From Geobacteraceae bacterium (GTDB lineage: Bacteria; Desulfobacterota; Desulfuromonadia; Geobacterales; Pseudopelobacteraceae), in contig JADKKR010000002.1 in assembly GCA_016720395.1 (NCBI GenBank), forward strand, positions 186,001 through 250,000: a DNA stretch of 64,000 bases, written 5' to 3'. The position numbers and the translations under genes were made by a program. The notes under the pieces are model-generated. The model saw nothing but the letters and a program-made list of their open reading frames with translations. It was not told where the DNA came from and searched no databases. Positions 1-8,387 of this stretch are shown here, piece by piece; the stretch's first letter is position 1, and each line of letters starts with the position of its first letter.

Positions 1-1239
1 CAGATTGCGGATTACCTTCAGGGCCTCTTCAACTTTTTTGTGTTCAGTGATGTCGGTCGATATGCCGCCCACTGCTTCTTTGGCGTTATCGTAAGAAGCC
101 AGCGGAAACTTGACGGTAAGGTAGGTATGCAGACCATCGGCCTGGAGATTGGTTTCTTCCAGCAGCTGTGCTGTGCCGCTCTCCAGTACCGCTAGGTCAT
201 TGTCCCGATGCCGGAGGGCTGATTCAGCCGGGATCCCGATTTCCTCCCGTCGCCGGCCGTGCAGCTGCTCAACCGGCCTGCCGCACAGGGCGGCCAGGGC
301 GGAATTGGCCAGCAGCAGGCGTCCGTCACGGTCAAAGGCATAGATCATCGCCGGCGAGTTGTCGATGATCTCCTTAAGGCGCTGTTCGGCAACCTGTCTG
401 GTCGCAGCGGTGTGGATCGTCTGCAGGGCGAATGCAATGTCATCGGCTACTTCGCCCAGCAGGTTCCTTTCCTCGTCGCTGCTGAAAAAGGCTGGCTCCG
501 CCGAGTAGATCGTCAGCCCGGCGGTCGAACCGTCGGGGAGCGTAAAGGGGAAGCAGGCTGATGAGGCAAAACCGTTCTGCAGGGCGGTCTCGCGCCAGAG
601 GGCCATGGCCGGGTTGGTGGCGATGTTATCGCAGACGGCCGGCCGGCGTTCGCGAATGGCTGTGCCGCTGGGGCCGTGCCCTTCCGGGATGTCCCGCACC
701 GAGATGCGGATGGATCTGAGGTAGCCGGATTCATCCCCGCAGCTTGCTGTGGGGACGATCCAGCCGTCATCGTCGGGCCAGCCGATCCAGGCGGTCTTGA
801 AGCCGCCGCTGGTCACCAGGATACGGCAGATTTCTTCCAGCAGTTCCTGCTGGTCGGAAATCCTGATGATGCTCCTGTTGACGGCGCTGAGCACGGAGTA
901 CAGGCGGTTGGCGTGCATGATGCGCCGCTCTCGCTCCCCGATCTCGGCTAGATGCTTCGATTGAAGTTCCAGCACCATCCGCACCCGGCGCTTTATCAGC
1001 ACGTACAGCAGCAGCGCGGTTACCGTGATGAACAGCCAGCCCTTGATGATCGAAATCTTGCTGATGATGAATGGATCCGTGGTAAGTCTCGAAACGAGCA
1101 TATCTGAAAACAGAATCCAGCAGGCGCCGAAAATGACGTAGTAGATGACGATGTCAGCGGAACCGGTTCGCCGGAACAGGAACCGGACGGAACTGCCGTC
1201 ACGGCGCACGGCGCTCTGTGGCTGGCGCGTGTGCATCAT
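1..1239 (-). CDS. Membrane-anchored GAF-PAS sensor protein (probable sensor kinase), C-terminus beyond left edge
   Basis: This reading frame enters the window at position 1 and is open for 413 codons. Translation of the minus strand shows two hydrophobic segments near the N-terminus (about residues 28-46 and 60-80), a GAF-like domain (about 100-270) and a PAS domain with its PAC end (GGISTDITEHKK) at the left edge. The domain order is that of a membrane sensor kinase or diguanylate cyclase, but the output domain lies outside the window. The start is ATG at 1239, overlapping the stop of the upstream REC-PAS kinase as ATGA (a second in-frame ATG follows at 1236), which implies translational coupling. 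No periplasmic domain of any size separates the two membrane segments, so the GAF and PAS modules probably sense cytoplasmic signals. Confidence 0.8.
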   Translation of the reverse strand, partial: MMHTRQPQSAVRRDGSSVRFLFRRTGSADIVIYYVIFGACWILFSDMLVSRLTTDPFIISKISIIKGWLFITVTALLLYVLIKRRVRMVLELQSKHLAEIGERERRIMHANRLYSVLSAVNRSIIRISDQQELLEEICRILVTSGGFKTAWIGWPDDDGWIVPTASCGDESGYLRSIRISVRDIPEGHGPSGTAIRERRPAVCDNIATNPAMALWRETALQNGFASSACFPFTLPDGSTAGLTIYSAEPAFFSSDEERNLLGEVADDIAFALQTIHTAATRQVAEQRLKEIIDNSPAMIYAFDRDGRLLLANSALAALCGRPVEQLHGRRREEIGIPAESALRHRDNDLAVLESGTAQLLEETNLQADGLHTYLTVKFPLASYDNAKEAVGGISTDITEHKKVEEALKVIRNL

Positions 1240-3080
1240 GCCCCCCCGTCGTCCGCTATCGCTTCCGGAAGCGTGAAGTGAAAACAGGCCCCCGTGCCCT
1301 CACCTTCCGAGTCCACCCAGATCCGGCCACCGTAAAGCTCCACGATCCGCTTGATAATGGGCAGCCCGAGACCGGCGCCGGGGCTTTCCGGATTGAGCTT
1401 TTCGAATACCCCGAAGATTTTGTCCAGGTAGCGGGGATCGATCCCGATGCCGTTATCCCTGACGAAAAAGACCGTTTCACCGTCCTGTTGCTTCACGCCG
1501 AGCTCGATCCGGGGGATCGTCCCGTCGCTGCAGTACTTGATGGCATTTTCGATCAGGTTCTGCCAGAGCTGATGCAGGCGCTGGAGGTCTCCGCAGAGCA
1601 TCACCTCCGGACCGGGCAGATCGATCTCAACGCGCCGCTCGCTGATGATGCCGGCCAGCATGCTCAGCGATACCTGAAGAACATCCCGCAGCCGCACCCT
1701 GACCGGCGGCGCCTCGATCCGGCCGATCCGCGACATCTCCAGCAGTTCGTCCAGCAGCAGCTTCATCTTGTCGGCCGCACCCTGGATGTAGTCGATATCC
1801 TGGGCAAGATGCTCCTGCTTGCCGTCGGCCATATCCTGCACCAGATATCCCATGAAGGTTTTGATGGTCACCAGCGGGCTGCGCAGATCATGGGAAACGG
1901 AGTACATGAACTGTTCGATCTCGCTGCTCTTCTTTTTCAGCTCCTCCTCAGCCCATTTCCGCTCGGTGATGTCGATGGTGTAGCCGGCCAGGATCATTTT
2001 CCCGTCATCGCGTTCGATCGGAAATTTGTAGGTGATGTAAGAGCGGTCGTTCAAAAATTCTTCCTTGATCTCTAACGTTTTCGTTGCAACCACCCGCTGG
2101 TCATCGGCTGTTATGGTATCTGCAAAATCGGGAGGGAACAGCTGGCGCATGGTCTTGCCGATCATCTCCTGGGCATCGATGCCGATCATCTCACGGAAAT
2201 TGTCACTCGCCTGCAGCACACGGCTTTCCGTATCGTCAACTTCCTTGATGAATGCGTAAATCGGTGAATACTTCATAAACAGCCCGAAGAGTTCGTTTAT
2301 TTCTTTAACGGAATTTATCAGCTGGACCCGTTCGGTGACATCCCGGACAACATGCACGGCGCCGGTCATCTCACCGCTGTCGGACAGAATCGGATCAACG
2401 GTAATGTCCAGCCAACGCCCTTTTTTCAGGATTGTTGAACTTTCTGACTGAAGCGAACGTCTGGCTGCATTCATCGGGCAGTCGGGGAGTGGTTCGTCGG
2501 AGCCATGAAACAGTTTCCAGCAGGGTTGATTGATCAGGTCGGCATACTCCCGCCCCAGCATGTCGGTTGTTGCCCGATTGCAGCGAATGATCAGCTGGTC
2601 GGGATCTATCAGCGCGACGCTGTCACTGATCGAGTCGAATGTGGCCTGCCATTCCCTGGTTGCCTGTGACAGCTGTTTTTCAAGTGTATGCTGTGCCTCA
2701 CGGGCCTTCCTTTCCTCCAGAACCCTTCCCACCGAGGGAACCAGTTTCTCCAGATGTGATTTGAGGATATAGTCCGCGGCGCCGCTTTTCAGGGTTTCGA
2801 CGGCCTTCTCCTCGCCCATGGCCCCGGTAACGAATATAACCGGAGTTTCCGGCGAATGCCGCACTACAAAACTCAGGGCCGCTAGCCCGTCGAAATCCGG
2901 CATGGAGTAGTCCGACAAAACAATGTCTACCGCCTCAGCGTCCAGTGCAGCCGAAAATTCTCTTTCCGAACAGACCAGCGCATAGTCGCAATCCGGCCAC
3001 CCGCTGCGCAGCTGTGCCTCAATCAATTCGGCATCCAGTGGATTGTCCTCGATGTGAAGAATGCGGATTTTTTCAGCCAT
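1236..3080 (-). CDS. REC-PAS-PAS sensor histidine kinase
   Basis: The 614-residue soluble protein starts with a receiver domain (about 5-120, phosphoacceptor Asp57 in the context VLSDYS). Two PAS domains follow (about 145-260 and 265-385), then a HisKA domain with the phospho-accepting His397 in SVSHDLRSPL and a HATPase with N-box NLIENAIKY and G1 box DNGIGIDP. It lacks membrane segments. An N-terminal receiver on a kinase suggests it is an intermediate in a relay, receiving phosphate or being gated by another kinase in this cluster. Its kinase core belongs to the paralogous family repeated through 1-32 kb. It is coupled by ATGA to the downstream GAF-PAS gene and lies 39 bp behind the Rcp-like regulator at 3120-3566, a plausible phosphotransfer partner (inference). 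Confidence 0.9.
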   Translation of the reverse strand: MAEKIRILHIEDNPLDAELIEAQLRSGWPDCDYALVCSEREFSAALDAEAVDIVLSDYSMPDFDGLAALSFVVRHSPETPVIFVTGAMGEEKAVETLKSGAADYILKSHLEKLVPSVGRVLEERKAREAQHTLEKQLSQATREWQATFDSISDSVALIDPDQLIIRCNRATTDMLGREYADLINQPCWKLFHGSDEPLPDCPMNAARRSLQSESSTILKKGRWLDITVDPILSDSGEMTGAVHVVRDVTERVQLINSVKEINELFGLFMKYSPIYAFIKEVDDTESRVLQASDNFREMIGIDAQEMIGKTMRQLFPPDFADTITADDQRVVATKTLEIKEEFLNDRSYITYKFPIERDDGKMILAGYTIDITERKWAEEELKKKSSEIEQFMYSVSHDLRSPLVTIKTFMGYLVQDMADGKQEHLAQDIDYIQGAADKMKLLLDELLEMSRIGRIEAPPVRVRLRDVLQVSLSMLAGIISERRVEIDLPGPEVMLCGDLQRLHQLWQNLIENAIKYCSDGTIPRIELGVKQQDGETVFFVRDNGIGIDPRYLDKIFGVFEKLNPESPGAGLGLPIIKRIVELYGGRIWVDSEGEGTGACFHFTLPEAIADDGGA

Positions 3081-3119
3081 AACGAGCCTCGTAGTACTGC
3101 TGGATTCGACAGCCCCGGA

Positions 3120-3566
3120 TCAAATCACGGTCGGCGGCACTTCATTCAACATCGCCCAGAACACGCCCAGTGACGATACGGAATGCATGAACTCGGCAAA
3201 ATTGACCGGCTTGACCACGAAGGCGTTGGCGCCGCTGCTGTACCCTTCAATCAGATCGCTCTCCTCCCGCGACGAAGTCAGGATCACGACCGGTATGGTC
3301 CGCAGTTTCGGGTCCTCCTTGACCCGCTTCAATACCTGCAGGCCATCCACGCGGGGCATCTTGATATCCAGCAGGATCAGGACAGGGTTGATCTTCTCAC
3401 GTCCCTCCCAGGCATCGGTGCAATACAGGAAATCCAGGGCCTCCTGTCCGTCCTTGAGCCAGATAATCTCATTGGCCAGGTTCTTATCGGCTAATGCCTC
3501 CAGGGTCAATTCGGCATCATTGGGGTTGTCCTCTACCAGCAGGATTTTTTTCAGGTTCACATTCAT
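3120..3566 (-). CDS. Single-domain Rcp-like response regulator
   Basis: The 148-residue protein is a stand-alone receiver domain with the long beta3 approach loop seen in Rcp1-type regulators that partner with phytochrome-like kinases. The acidic pocket is VEDN near residue 11, the phosphoacceptor is Asp67 in ILLDIKMP, the switch Thr is in VVILTSS and the Lys is in FVVKPVNF. There is no output domain, so it must act by protein-protein contact or as a phosphate relay. The start has a good Shine-Dalgarno (GAGGAGAC). It sits between two histidine kinases (3654-5225 upstream and 1236-3080 downstream), and the upstream one, whose core is phytochrome-kinase-like, is its likeliest donor. Confidence 0.88.
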   Translation of the reverse strand: MNVNLKKILLVEDNPNDAELTLEALADKNLANEIIWLKDGQEALDFLYCTDAWEGREKINPVLILLDIKMPRVDGLQVLKRVKEDPKLRTIPVVILTSSREESDLIEGYSSGANAFVVKPVNFAEFMHSVSSLGVFWAMLNEVPPTVI

Positions 3567-3653
3567 GATTACGTCTCCTCTTTATTTTACAACGTGTATT
3601 CTCCCCCTCCCCCGGAGGGAGGTCGGGGGGTGGGGGAAGAATTTTCAGGCAAT

Positions 3654-5225
3654 TCACACCGGCAGTGTAAAATAGAACGTCGCGCCCTTGTTCAGTTCGC
3701 CTTCGGCCCAGGTCCGGCCGCCGTGCCTGCCGATAATGCGGCGGACGTTGGCCAGCCCGACCCCGGTCCCTTCGAACTCTTCTGTCGAATGCAGCCGCTG
3801 GAACAAACCGAAGAGCTTGTCCACATACTTCATATCGAACCCGGCCCCGTTGTCCCTGACATACAGGACATGACTGTCGCCTTCCGGCGGCAGTTTGCCC
3901 ACCTCGATCAGCGGCGCTGCGACGTGGCTGGTGAACTTGACCGCATTGGAGAGCAGGTTGACCAGCACCAGTCGCAGCATGGCCGGGTCGCCGGTTACGA
4001 TCGGCAGGTCGCCGATGCGCCATTCTACCTGTCTGTCCTGCGGCAGATCCTTTGAAATCTCCTCGATGACCTCACGGGTGAGCTGCTGCAGATCGACGCT
4101 GCTCCTCATCATATCGCCGCGCCCCATGCGGGAGAACAGCAGCAGGTCGTCAATCAGGCAGCCCATCTTTTTTGAGGCCTCGGAAATAACGACCAGGTAG
4201 TGCCGGCTTTTTTCGTCCAGCCCGCTGATGTCCCTTCTCTCCAGCAGCTCCACGAAACCGGACATGTGGCGCAGGGGCGCCCGCAGGTCGTGCGAGACGG
4301 AATAGCTGAAGGCCTCCAGCTCACGGTTGGCCTCCTGCAGTTTGAGCAGCTGGTTTTCAAGCTTCCTGTTCAGGCTGGTTACGTCCTGCTCGCTGTGGCG
4401 GAGCTGCTTCTGCGATTCCAGCAGAGACGCTTCAGTGCGACGGCGTTCTTCGATCTCGTCTTCCAGCGCTGTATAGGAATACTGAAGCTTTTCCGACATG
4501 ACGTTGATCTCGCCCGCCAGATCAGTCAGCTCATCATGACCTGACATCTCGATCCGGGAGGTCAGATCACCCCCGGCGATCCGCGAGGTCCTTTCCTTCA
4601 GCAACAGCGTGGAGCGGATGAACCTTCGTGAGAAGAGGTAGACCACCGCCGTCAGTATCAGAAACGACACGCCCATCACTGTCAGGATCATGCTGTCGTA
4701 GAAGCGGTTGTCCTGCTCCTGTTTTTCAGCCAGGGACTTCAGCAGCTCATGGGCCGAAGTTGCCAGAGCCTGAAAGCTGATCGAAAGATTTTTCGACAGG
4801 TTCTCCAGCGCCTGCACGGAAAGCGGGTCGGCATGCTCCGAATGAGGGGTGCTGATCTGTCTGCTGATTCTGTCGTGGTTATCCTTCACCCTTTCAAACA
4901 GCTGCCGTGCCCGCTCAAGCTCCTTCAGCATCCCGGCCTGGGTAGAATTGTACTCCGGCTGCCGGAACCGCAACGCTTCGATCAGCTTCCTGAGTGATGC
5001 CAGCCGGCGGTCTATCTGGGTCAGCGGCCGGTCGTCATGGTAGAGCAGGTAATCGCTGGTGACCAGATTGATATCGGCGACCTCTTTGATAACCCGGGCC
5101 ATGATGCTGTTGATGGCCATATACTCAGCGGAGACCCGGTTCGAATGGATCTTGATTCCGATCTGCGCCATGAACAGGACACCGATAACCGCCAGCAGGA
5201 CGAACTGTTGTTTTTTTATGGTCAT
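3654..5225 (-). CDS. HAMP-containing membrane sensor histidine kinase
   Basis: The 523-residue protein has an N-terminal membrane segment (about 8-26), a roughly 150-residue helical periplasmic domain, and a second membrane segment (about 178-198, ending YLFSRRF). A HAMP linker (about 200-252), a coiled coil and a HisKA domain with His312 in SVSHDLRAPL follow, then HATPase boxes (NLLSNAVKF, DNGAGFDMKY). The core (EAFSYSVSHDLRAP, GTGVGLANVRRII) is of the phytochrome-like kinase type and differs from the EIEQF family around it. The start has the Shine-Dalgarno GGAGAACGG. It follows by 15 bp a lipoprotein resembling NMT1/SsuA solute-binding proteins, which may bind ligand and contact the periplasmic domain (inference). 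Confidence 0.88.
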   Translation of the reverse strand: MTIKKQQFVLLAVIGVLFMAQIGIKIHSNRVSAEYMAINSIMARVIKEVADINLVTSDYLLYHDDRPLTQIDRRLASLRKLIEALRFRQPEYNSTQAGMLKELERARQLFERVKDNHDRISRQISTPHSEHADPLSVQALENLSKNLSISFQALATSAHELLKSLAEKQEQDNRFYDSMILTVMGVSFLILTAVVYLFSRRFIRSTLLLKERTSRIAGGDLTSRIEMSGHDELTDLAGEINVMSEKLQYSYTALEDEIEERRRTEASLLESQKQLRHSEQDVTSLNRKLENQLLKLQEANRELEAFSYSVSHDLRAPLRHMSGFVELLERRDISGLDEKSRHYLVVISEASKKMGCLIDDLLLFSRMGRGDMMRSSVDLQQLTREVIEEISKDLPQDRQVEWRIGDLPIVTGDPAMLRLVLVNLLSNAVKFTSHVAAPLIEVGKLPPEGDSHVLYVRDNGAGFDMKYVDKLFGLFQRLHSTEEFEGTGVGLANVRRIIGRHGGRTWAEGELNKGATFYFTLPV

Positions 5226-5240
5226 GCCCGTTCTCCGCTG

Positions 5241-6254
5241 TCAGTGGATGATCGTTACCGAACCGGGGTCCACGGACTCAAGCGCTCCGAAATGGATATA
5301 GTCCAGATAGTTTGGCAGCCTCCGGTTGTCCGCGCCCGGGGAACGGGCAATCCAGCGCGACTGTTCCTCAAGAGCAAGGATCAGACTGCGGTCCAGGGAG
5401 GTCCTGAAGCGGTTGTCTCCCCAGACCTCCGCCAGGTATGACTCGGGCATGCCTATCCTCCTGGCGATATGCCGCTTTGCCGCCGCCGGGTCGGCTTCAA
5501 TGGCCTTTTCGGCCATGATCAGCGCCTTCATCAGGCGCAGCATGGCCGGGGCCTCCTTTTTGATGAAGCTGTCGCGTGAAATCAGCAGCATGTGAAAGGG
5601 GCTTTCGGACTGGGCCGACCAGCTGACTCCGTTTGCGCCCAGACTCTCCCTGATCCGCCGCGCCACCGGGTTCCAGAAGATGGCCGCATCAACGCTGCCG
5701 GCTGCCATCTCCTTTTCCGCCGTGGTCGGGGTCATATTGACCATGGTAACATCATCCTGCTTCAGGCGGAGGTAACTGAGCTGTTTCCCGAGGAAATACT
5801 CCCCCGGGGTGGTCAATGTGACGGCAACCCGCTTTCCCTTGAGGTCGGCAGGCTTGAGTATGCCCCTGTCCCTGCGAGCAACCAGGTAGATGCTATTGGC
5901 ACTGTTAATTGCAGCTACCATCCGCAGGTCGGGATGTTTGCCGATGTTGGCGGCGAACACGAAATCCGCTCCCGTGGCCAGGTCGACCCGCCCGTCATTG
6001 AGTGCCGCGACGGCCGCGGCCCCGCTTTCGAAGTCGCGCAATTCCGCATCGATACCCATCTGTTTGAGGTAGCCCAACTGCTCGGCCATATACAGCACGG
6101 TCGTGAGTTCGCCCCGGTAGATCCCGATGACCATCTTCGTCGGAGGGCCGGAGTAAGACGGAGTTTCCCTTTTGGTACACCCCTGGCAGAACAGGGCCGC
6201 TATCGTGATGAAGAACAGCAGTGACCTGATGACCCCCTGCAATGTGTGTGTCAT
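5241..6254 (-). CDS. Orphan NMT1/SsuA-like substrate-binding lipoprotein
   Basis: The 337-residue protein has a lipoprotein signal peptide: a hydrophobic stretch followed by a lipobox-like ALFCQGC, with the lipidated Cys near residue 26. The mature part resembles the periplasmic binding fold of the SsuA/TauA/NMT1 family (early beta strand KMVIGIYRGE; DLKGKRVAV in the middle). I prefer the ATG at 6254, 8 bases after a GAGGAAA ribosome site, to the longer frame that opens at 6332. No ABC permease or ATPase gene is nearby. It lies directly upstream of a HAMP kinase, so a sensory co-receptor role is more likely than transport, much as another kinase at 23868-26099 has the same type of domain fused to it. 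The ligand is unknown. Confidence 0.85.
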   Translation of the reverse strand: MTHTLQGVIRSLLFFITIAALFCQGCTKRETPSYSGPPTKMVIGIYRGELTTVLYMAEQLGYLKQMGIDAELRDFESGAAAVAALNDGRVDLATGADFVFAANIGKHPDLRMVAAINSANSIYLVARRDRGILKPADLKGKRVAVTLTTPGEYFLGKQLSYLRLKQDDVTMVNMTPTTAEKEMAAGSVDAAIFWNPVARRIRESLGANGVSWSAQSESPFHMLLISRDSFIKKEAPAMLRLMKALIMAEKAIEADPAAAKRHIARRIGMPESYLAEVWGDNRFRTSLDRSLILALEEQSRWIARSPGADNRRLPNYLDYIHFGALESVDPGSVTIIH

Positions 6255-6340
6255 GGCTTTCCTCTCTGCCTGCCGGCTGGTGCTGCCGCCTTGGAGACGC
6301 TGAAACCAGAAGAATATCAGAAGATGTAACATATATTACT

Positions 6341-8311
6341 TCACCCGGCACTCTTAACCAGCATCCCGGGCAGGGTGAAGTAGAAGCACGATCCCGGACC
6401 GACACCCTGAGACTCCACCCAGACCCTCCCGCCGTACATGTGCACGATGCGCTGCACCATTGACAGCCCGAGACCTGCACCAGAGCTCTTCGGATTCATT
6501 TTTTCAAAAATTCCGAATATCCTGCTGTGGTATCGGGGGTCAATGCCGATGCCGTTGTCCCTGACATGAAATACGTTCTCCCCGTTCACCTCAGTCACTC
6601 CGATTTCGACCAGAGGGGAACTGGTGCTGCTGTATTTGATCGCATTTTCGATCAGATTCTGCCAGAGCCGGCACAAATTGCGACGATCGCCGAACAGCAC
6701 CACCTTCGTATCAGGCACCCGTATGTCAACCGCGCGCTCTTTGATAACACCGGCCAGAGTGTCCAGTGCTTCTTCCAGTACCTCCCCGAGAGATATTTCA
6801 ACGGGGGTGGATTCAATACGGCCTATGCGGGAAAATTCCAATAAATCGTCCAGCAGGAGCTTCATCTTGTCAGCGGCGCCGTGAATGTACCCGATGTCCT
6901 GGGCGATTTGTTCCCGGTTGTCTTCAGCCAGGTCTTTTTCAAGGTAGCCCATGAAACATTTTATCGTCACCAGTGGACTGCGCAGGTCATGAGATATAGA
7001 GTACATGAACTGTTCGATTTCGCTGTTCTTATTCTTCAACTCTCTCTCGGACTGCTTGCGCACGGTTATATCTTTGGTAAAGCCGAGATACCGGGTATCT
7101 GAAAGCTTGACCGCATCTACCGACCACCAGCGCCGCTCCCCGTTTTTATGTAAAAACTCCATTTCTCCGCTAGAGCGACCGGTCTGCTTTAATGTACTGA
7201 AATGGTCCAGTACTTTTTGAGCCGATTCTTCCGGGAACAGGTGCGGAATATCAATCCGCAATAGCTCCTCCTCCGGGTATCCGGTGATAGCGGATGCCGC
7301 CGGGTTAACTTCCAGATACCGGCCGTTTTCATTGGTAACAAAGACACCATCCGGGGAATTGTCTATATAACTGCGAAACCTGGCCTCACTCTCCATCAGG
7401 ACGGCTTTGCTACGCAGAATATCTGTCGTGGCCCGTTGCACCTGTCTTCTGAGCAGTACGATAAATATGGCGCAGACGACAACCAGTAGGCCCAGCGCGG
7501 CAGCAAAGCTGATCAGCCAGTGGGGAATAACATTGAGTGTCCCGGTGGTCCCGTGTGCCCATTTCTGGCGGGCCTTGTTGTAGGGCGAATCGGCCTGATG
7601 GCGCCAGTCGGCCAGATTGTTTTCCAGCAGCGCCAGAAGTGACTGGTTCTTGCCCTTGGCAACGGCAAAGAATATATCAAACGGATTGAAGACGACGCCG
7701 GTAGAGCGGAGTCCGAATTCTTTCTGCTTTGCGACGCCAAAGGTGCTGCTGACGACCCCCGCATCAACCTCATGTGATGCAACCGCGCGGAACACATCAT
7801 CAAATCCCTGCTTTTCTACAAATTCGCAGGTGATACCGAATTTTTTCACCAGTTCGATAAAATCCCTGCCATTGAAATCACTTTTCATCACCGCGACTTT
7901 TTTCCCCTGTATCTCGCGGATACCGTCAATTTCTGAAGCCAGCGGGGCATACAGTTCGCCCCACACCGTCAGGAGCGGCGTACGGGAGTAGTCAAGAAAC
8001 TGTGCCCGTTCCGGGGTGTAGGCGACACTGGTGAGGACGTCCACCTCGCCGGCTTTTATCCGTTCCAGCCCCTCATTCCAGGAACCGTAGACATACTCGA
8101 AACTGATATTTTCCCGCTGCGCAAGATCCGCCAGCGCATCCACATAGAAACCTTTGACAATATCATCGCTGTCTTTGAAAATAGCGGGATAGTAATTGAA
8201 GGCGCCGACCCGGATCGTGCGGGTTTGTGGTTCCCTGCTTTCGGCAGCTGCCGGAAACGTGACGAACTGCAGCAGCAGTACTGCTATGAACAAACCATAC
8301 ACAGTTTTCAT
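6341..8311 (-). CDS. SBP_bac_3-PAS sensor histidine kinase
   Basis: The 656-residue protein has a cleavable-type signal peptide (residues 1-23, ending PAAAES) and a periplasmic family-3 solute-binding domain (about 30-255; it contains GSWNEGLERIKAGEVDVLTS). One membrane segment (about 270-292), a PAS domain (about 310-420), HisKA with His441 in SISHDLRSPL and a HATPase ending CFYFTLPG follow. The architecture is BvgS/EvgS-like but with one binding domain and no receiver. An amino acid or small organic ligand is typical for the family; the actual ligand is unknown. The start at 8311 has GGGAGAAG seven bases upstream; the frame is open to 8425 but that extension has no ribosome site and would overlap the upstream kinase. 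Confidence 0.88.
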   Translation of the reverse strand: MKTVYGLFIAVLLLQFVTFPAAAESREPQTRTIRVGAFNYYPAIFKDSDDIVKGFYVDALADLAQRENISFEYVYGSWNEGLERIKAGEVDVLTSVAYTPERAQFLDYSRTPLLTVWGELYAPLASEIDGIREIQGKKVAVMKSDFNGRDFIELVKKFGITCEFVEKQGFDDVFRAVASHEVDAGVVSSTFGVAKQKEFGLRSTGVVFNPFDIFFAVAKGKNQSLLALLENNLADWRHQADSPYNKARQKWAHGTTGTLNVIPHWLISFAAALGLLVVVCAIFIVLLRRQVQRATTDILRSKAVLMESEARFRSYIDNSPDGVFVTNENGRYLEVNPAASAITGYPEEELLRIDIPHLFPEESAQKVLDHFSTLKQTGRSSGEMEFLHKNGERRWWSVDAVKLSDTRYLGFTKDITVRKQSERELKNKNSEIEQFMYSISHDLRSPLVTIKCFMGYLEKDLAEDNREQIAQDIGYIHGAADKMKLLLDDLLEFSRIGRIESTPVEISLGEVLEEALDTLAGVIKERAVDIRVPDTKVVLFGDRRNLCRLWQNLIENAIKYSSTSSPLVEIGVTEVNGENVFHVRDNGIGIDPRYHSRIFGIFEKMNPKSSGAGLGLSMVQRIVHMYGGRVWVESQGVGPGSCFYFTLPGMLVKSAG

Positions 8312-8387
8312 GAAATAACTTCTCCCGGACAGAAAGCGGTCTTTTGCTCTTGCAGCCTGTCGTGGCGATACTTCCGGACGCAATTCA

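Noticed and set aside
1218..2075. Plus-strand 285-codon frame
   Set aside because: It is the antisense shadow of a clear histidine kinase; similar plus-strand frames recur opposite every kinase core in the cluster.
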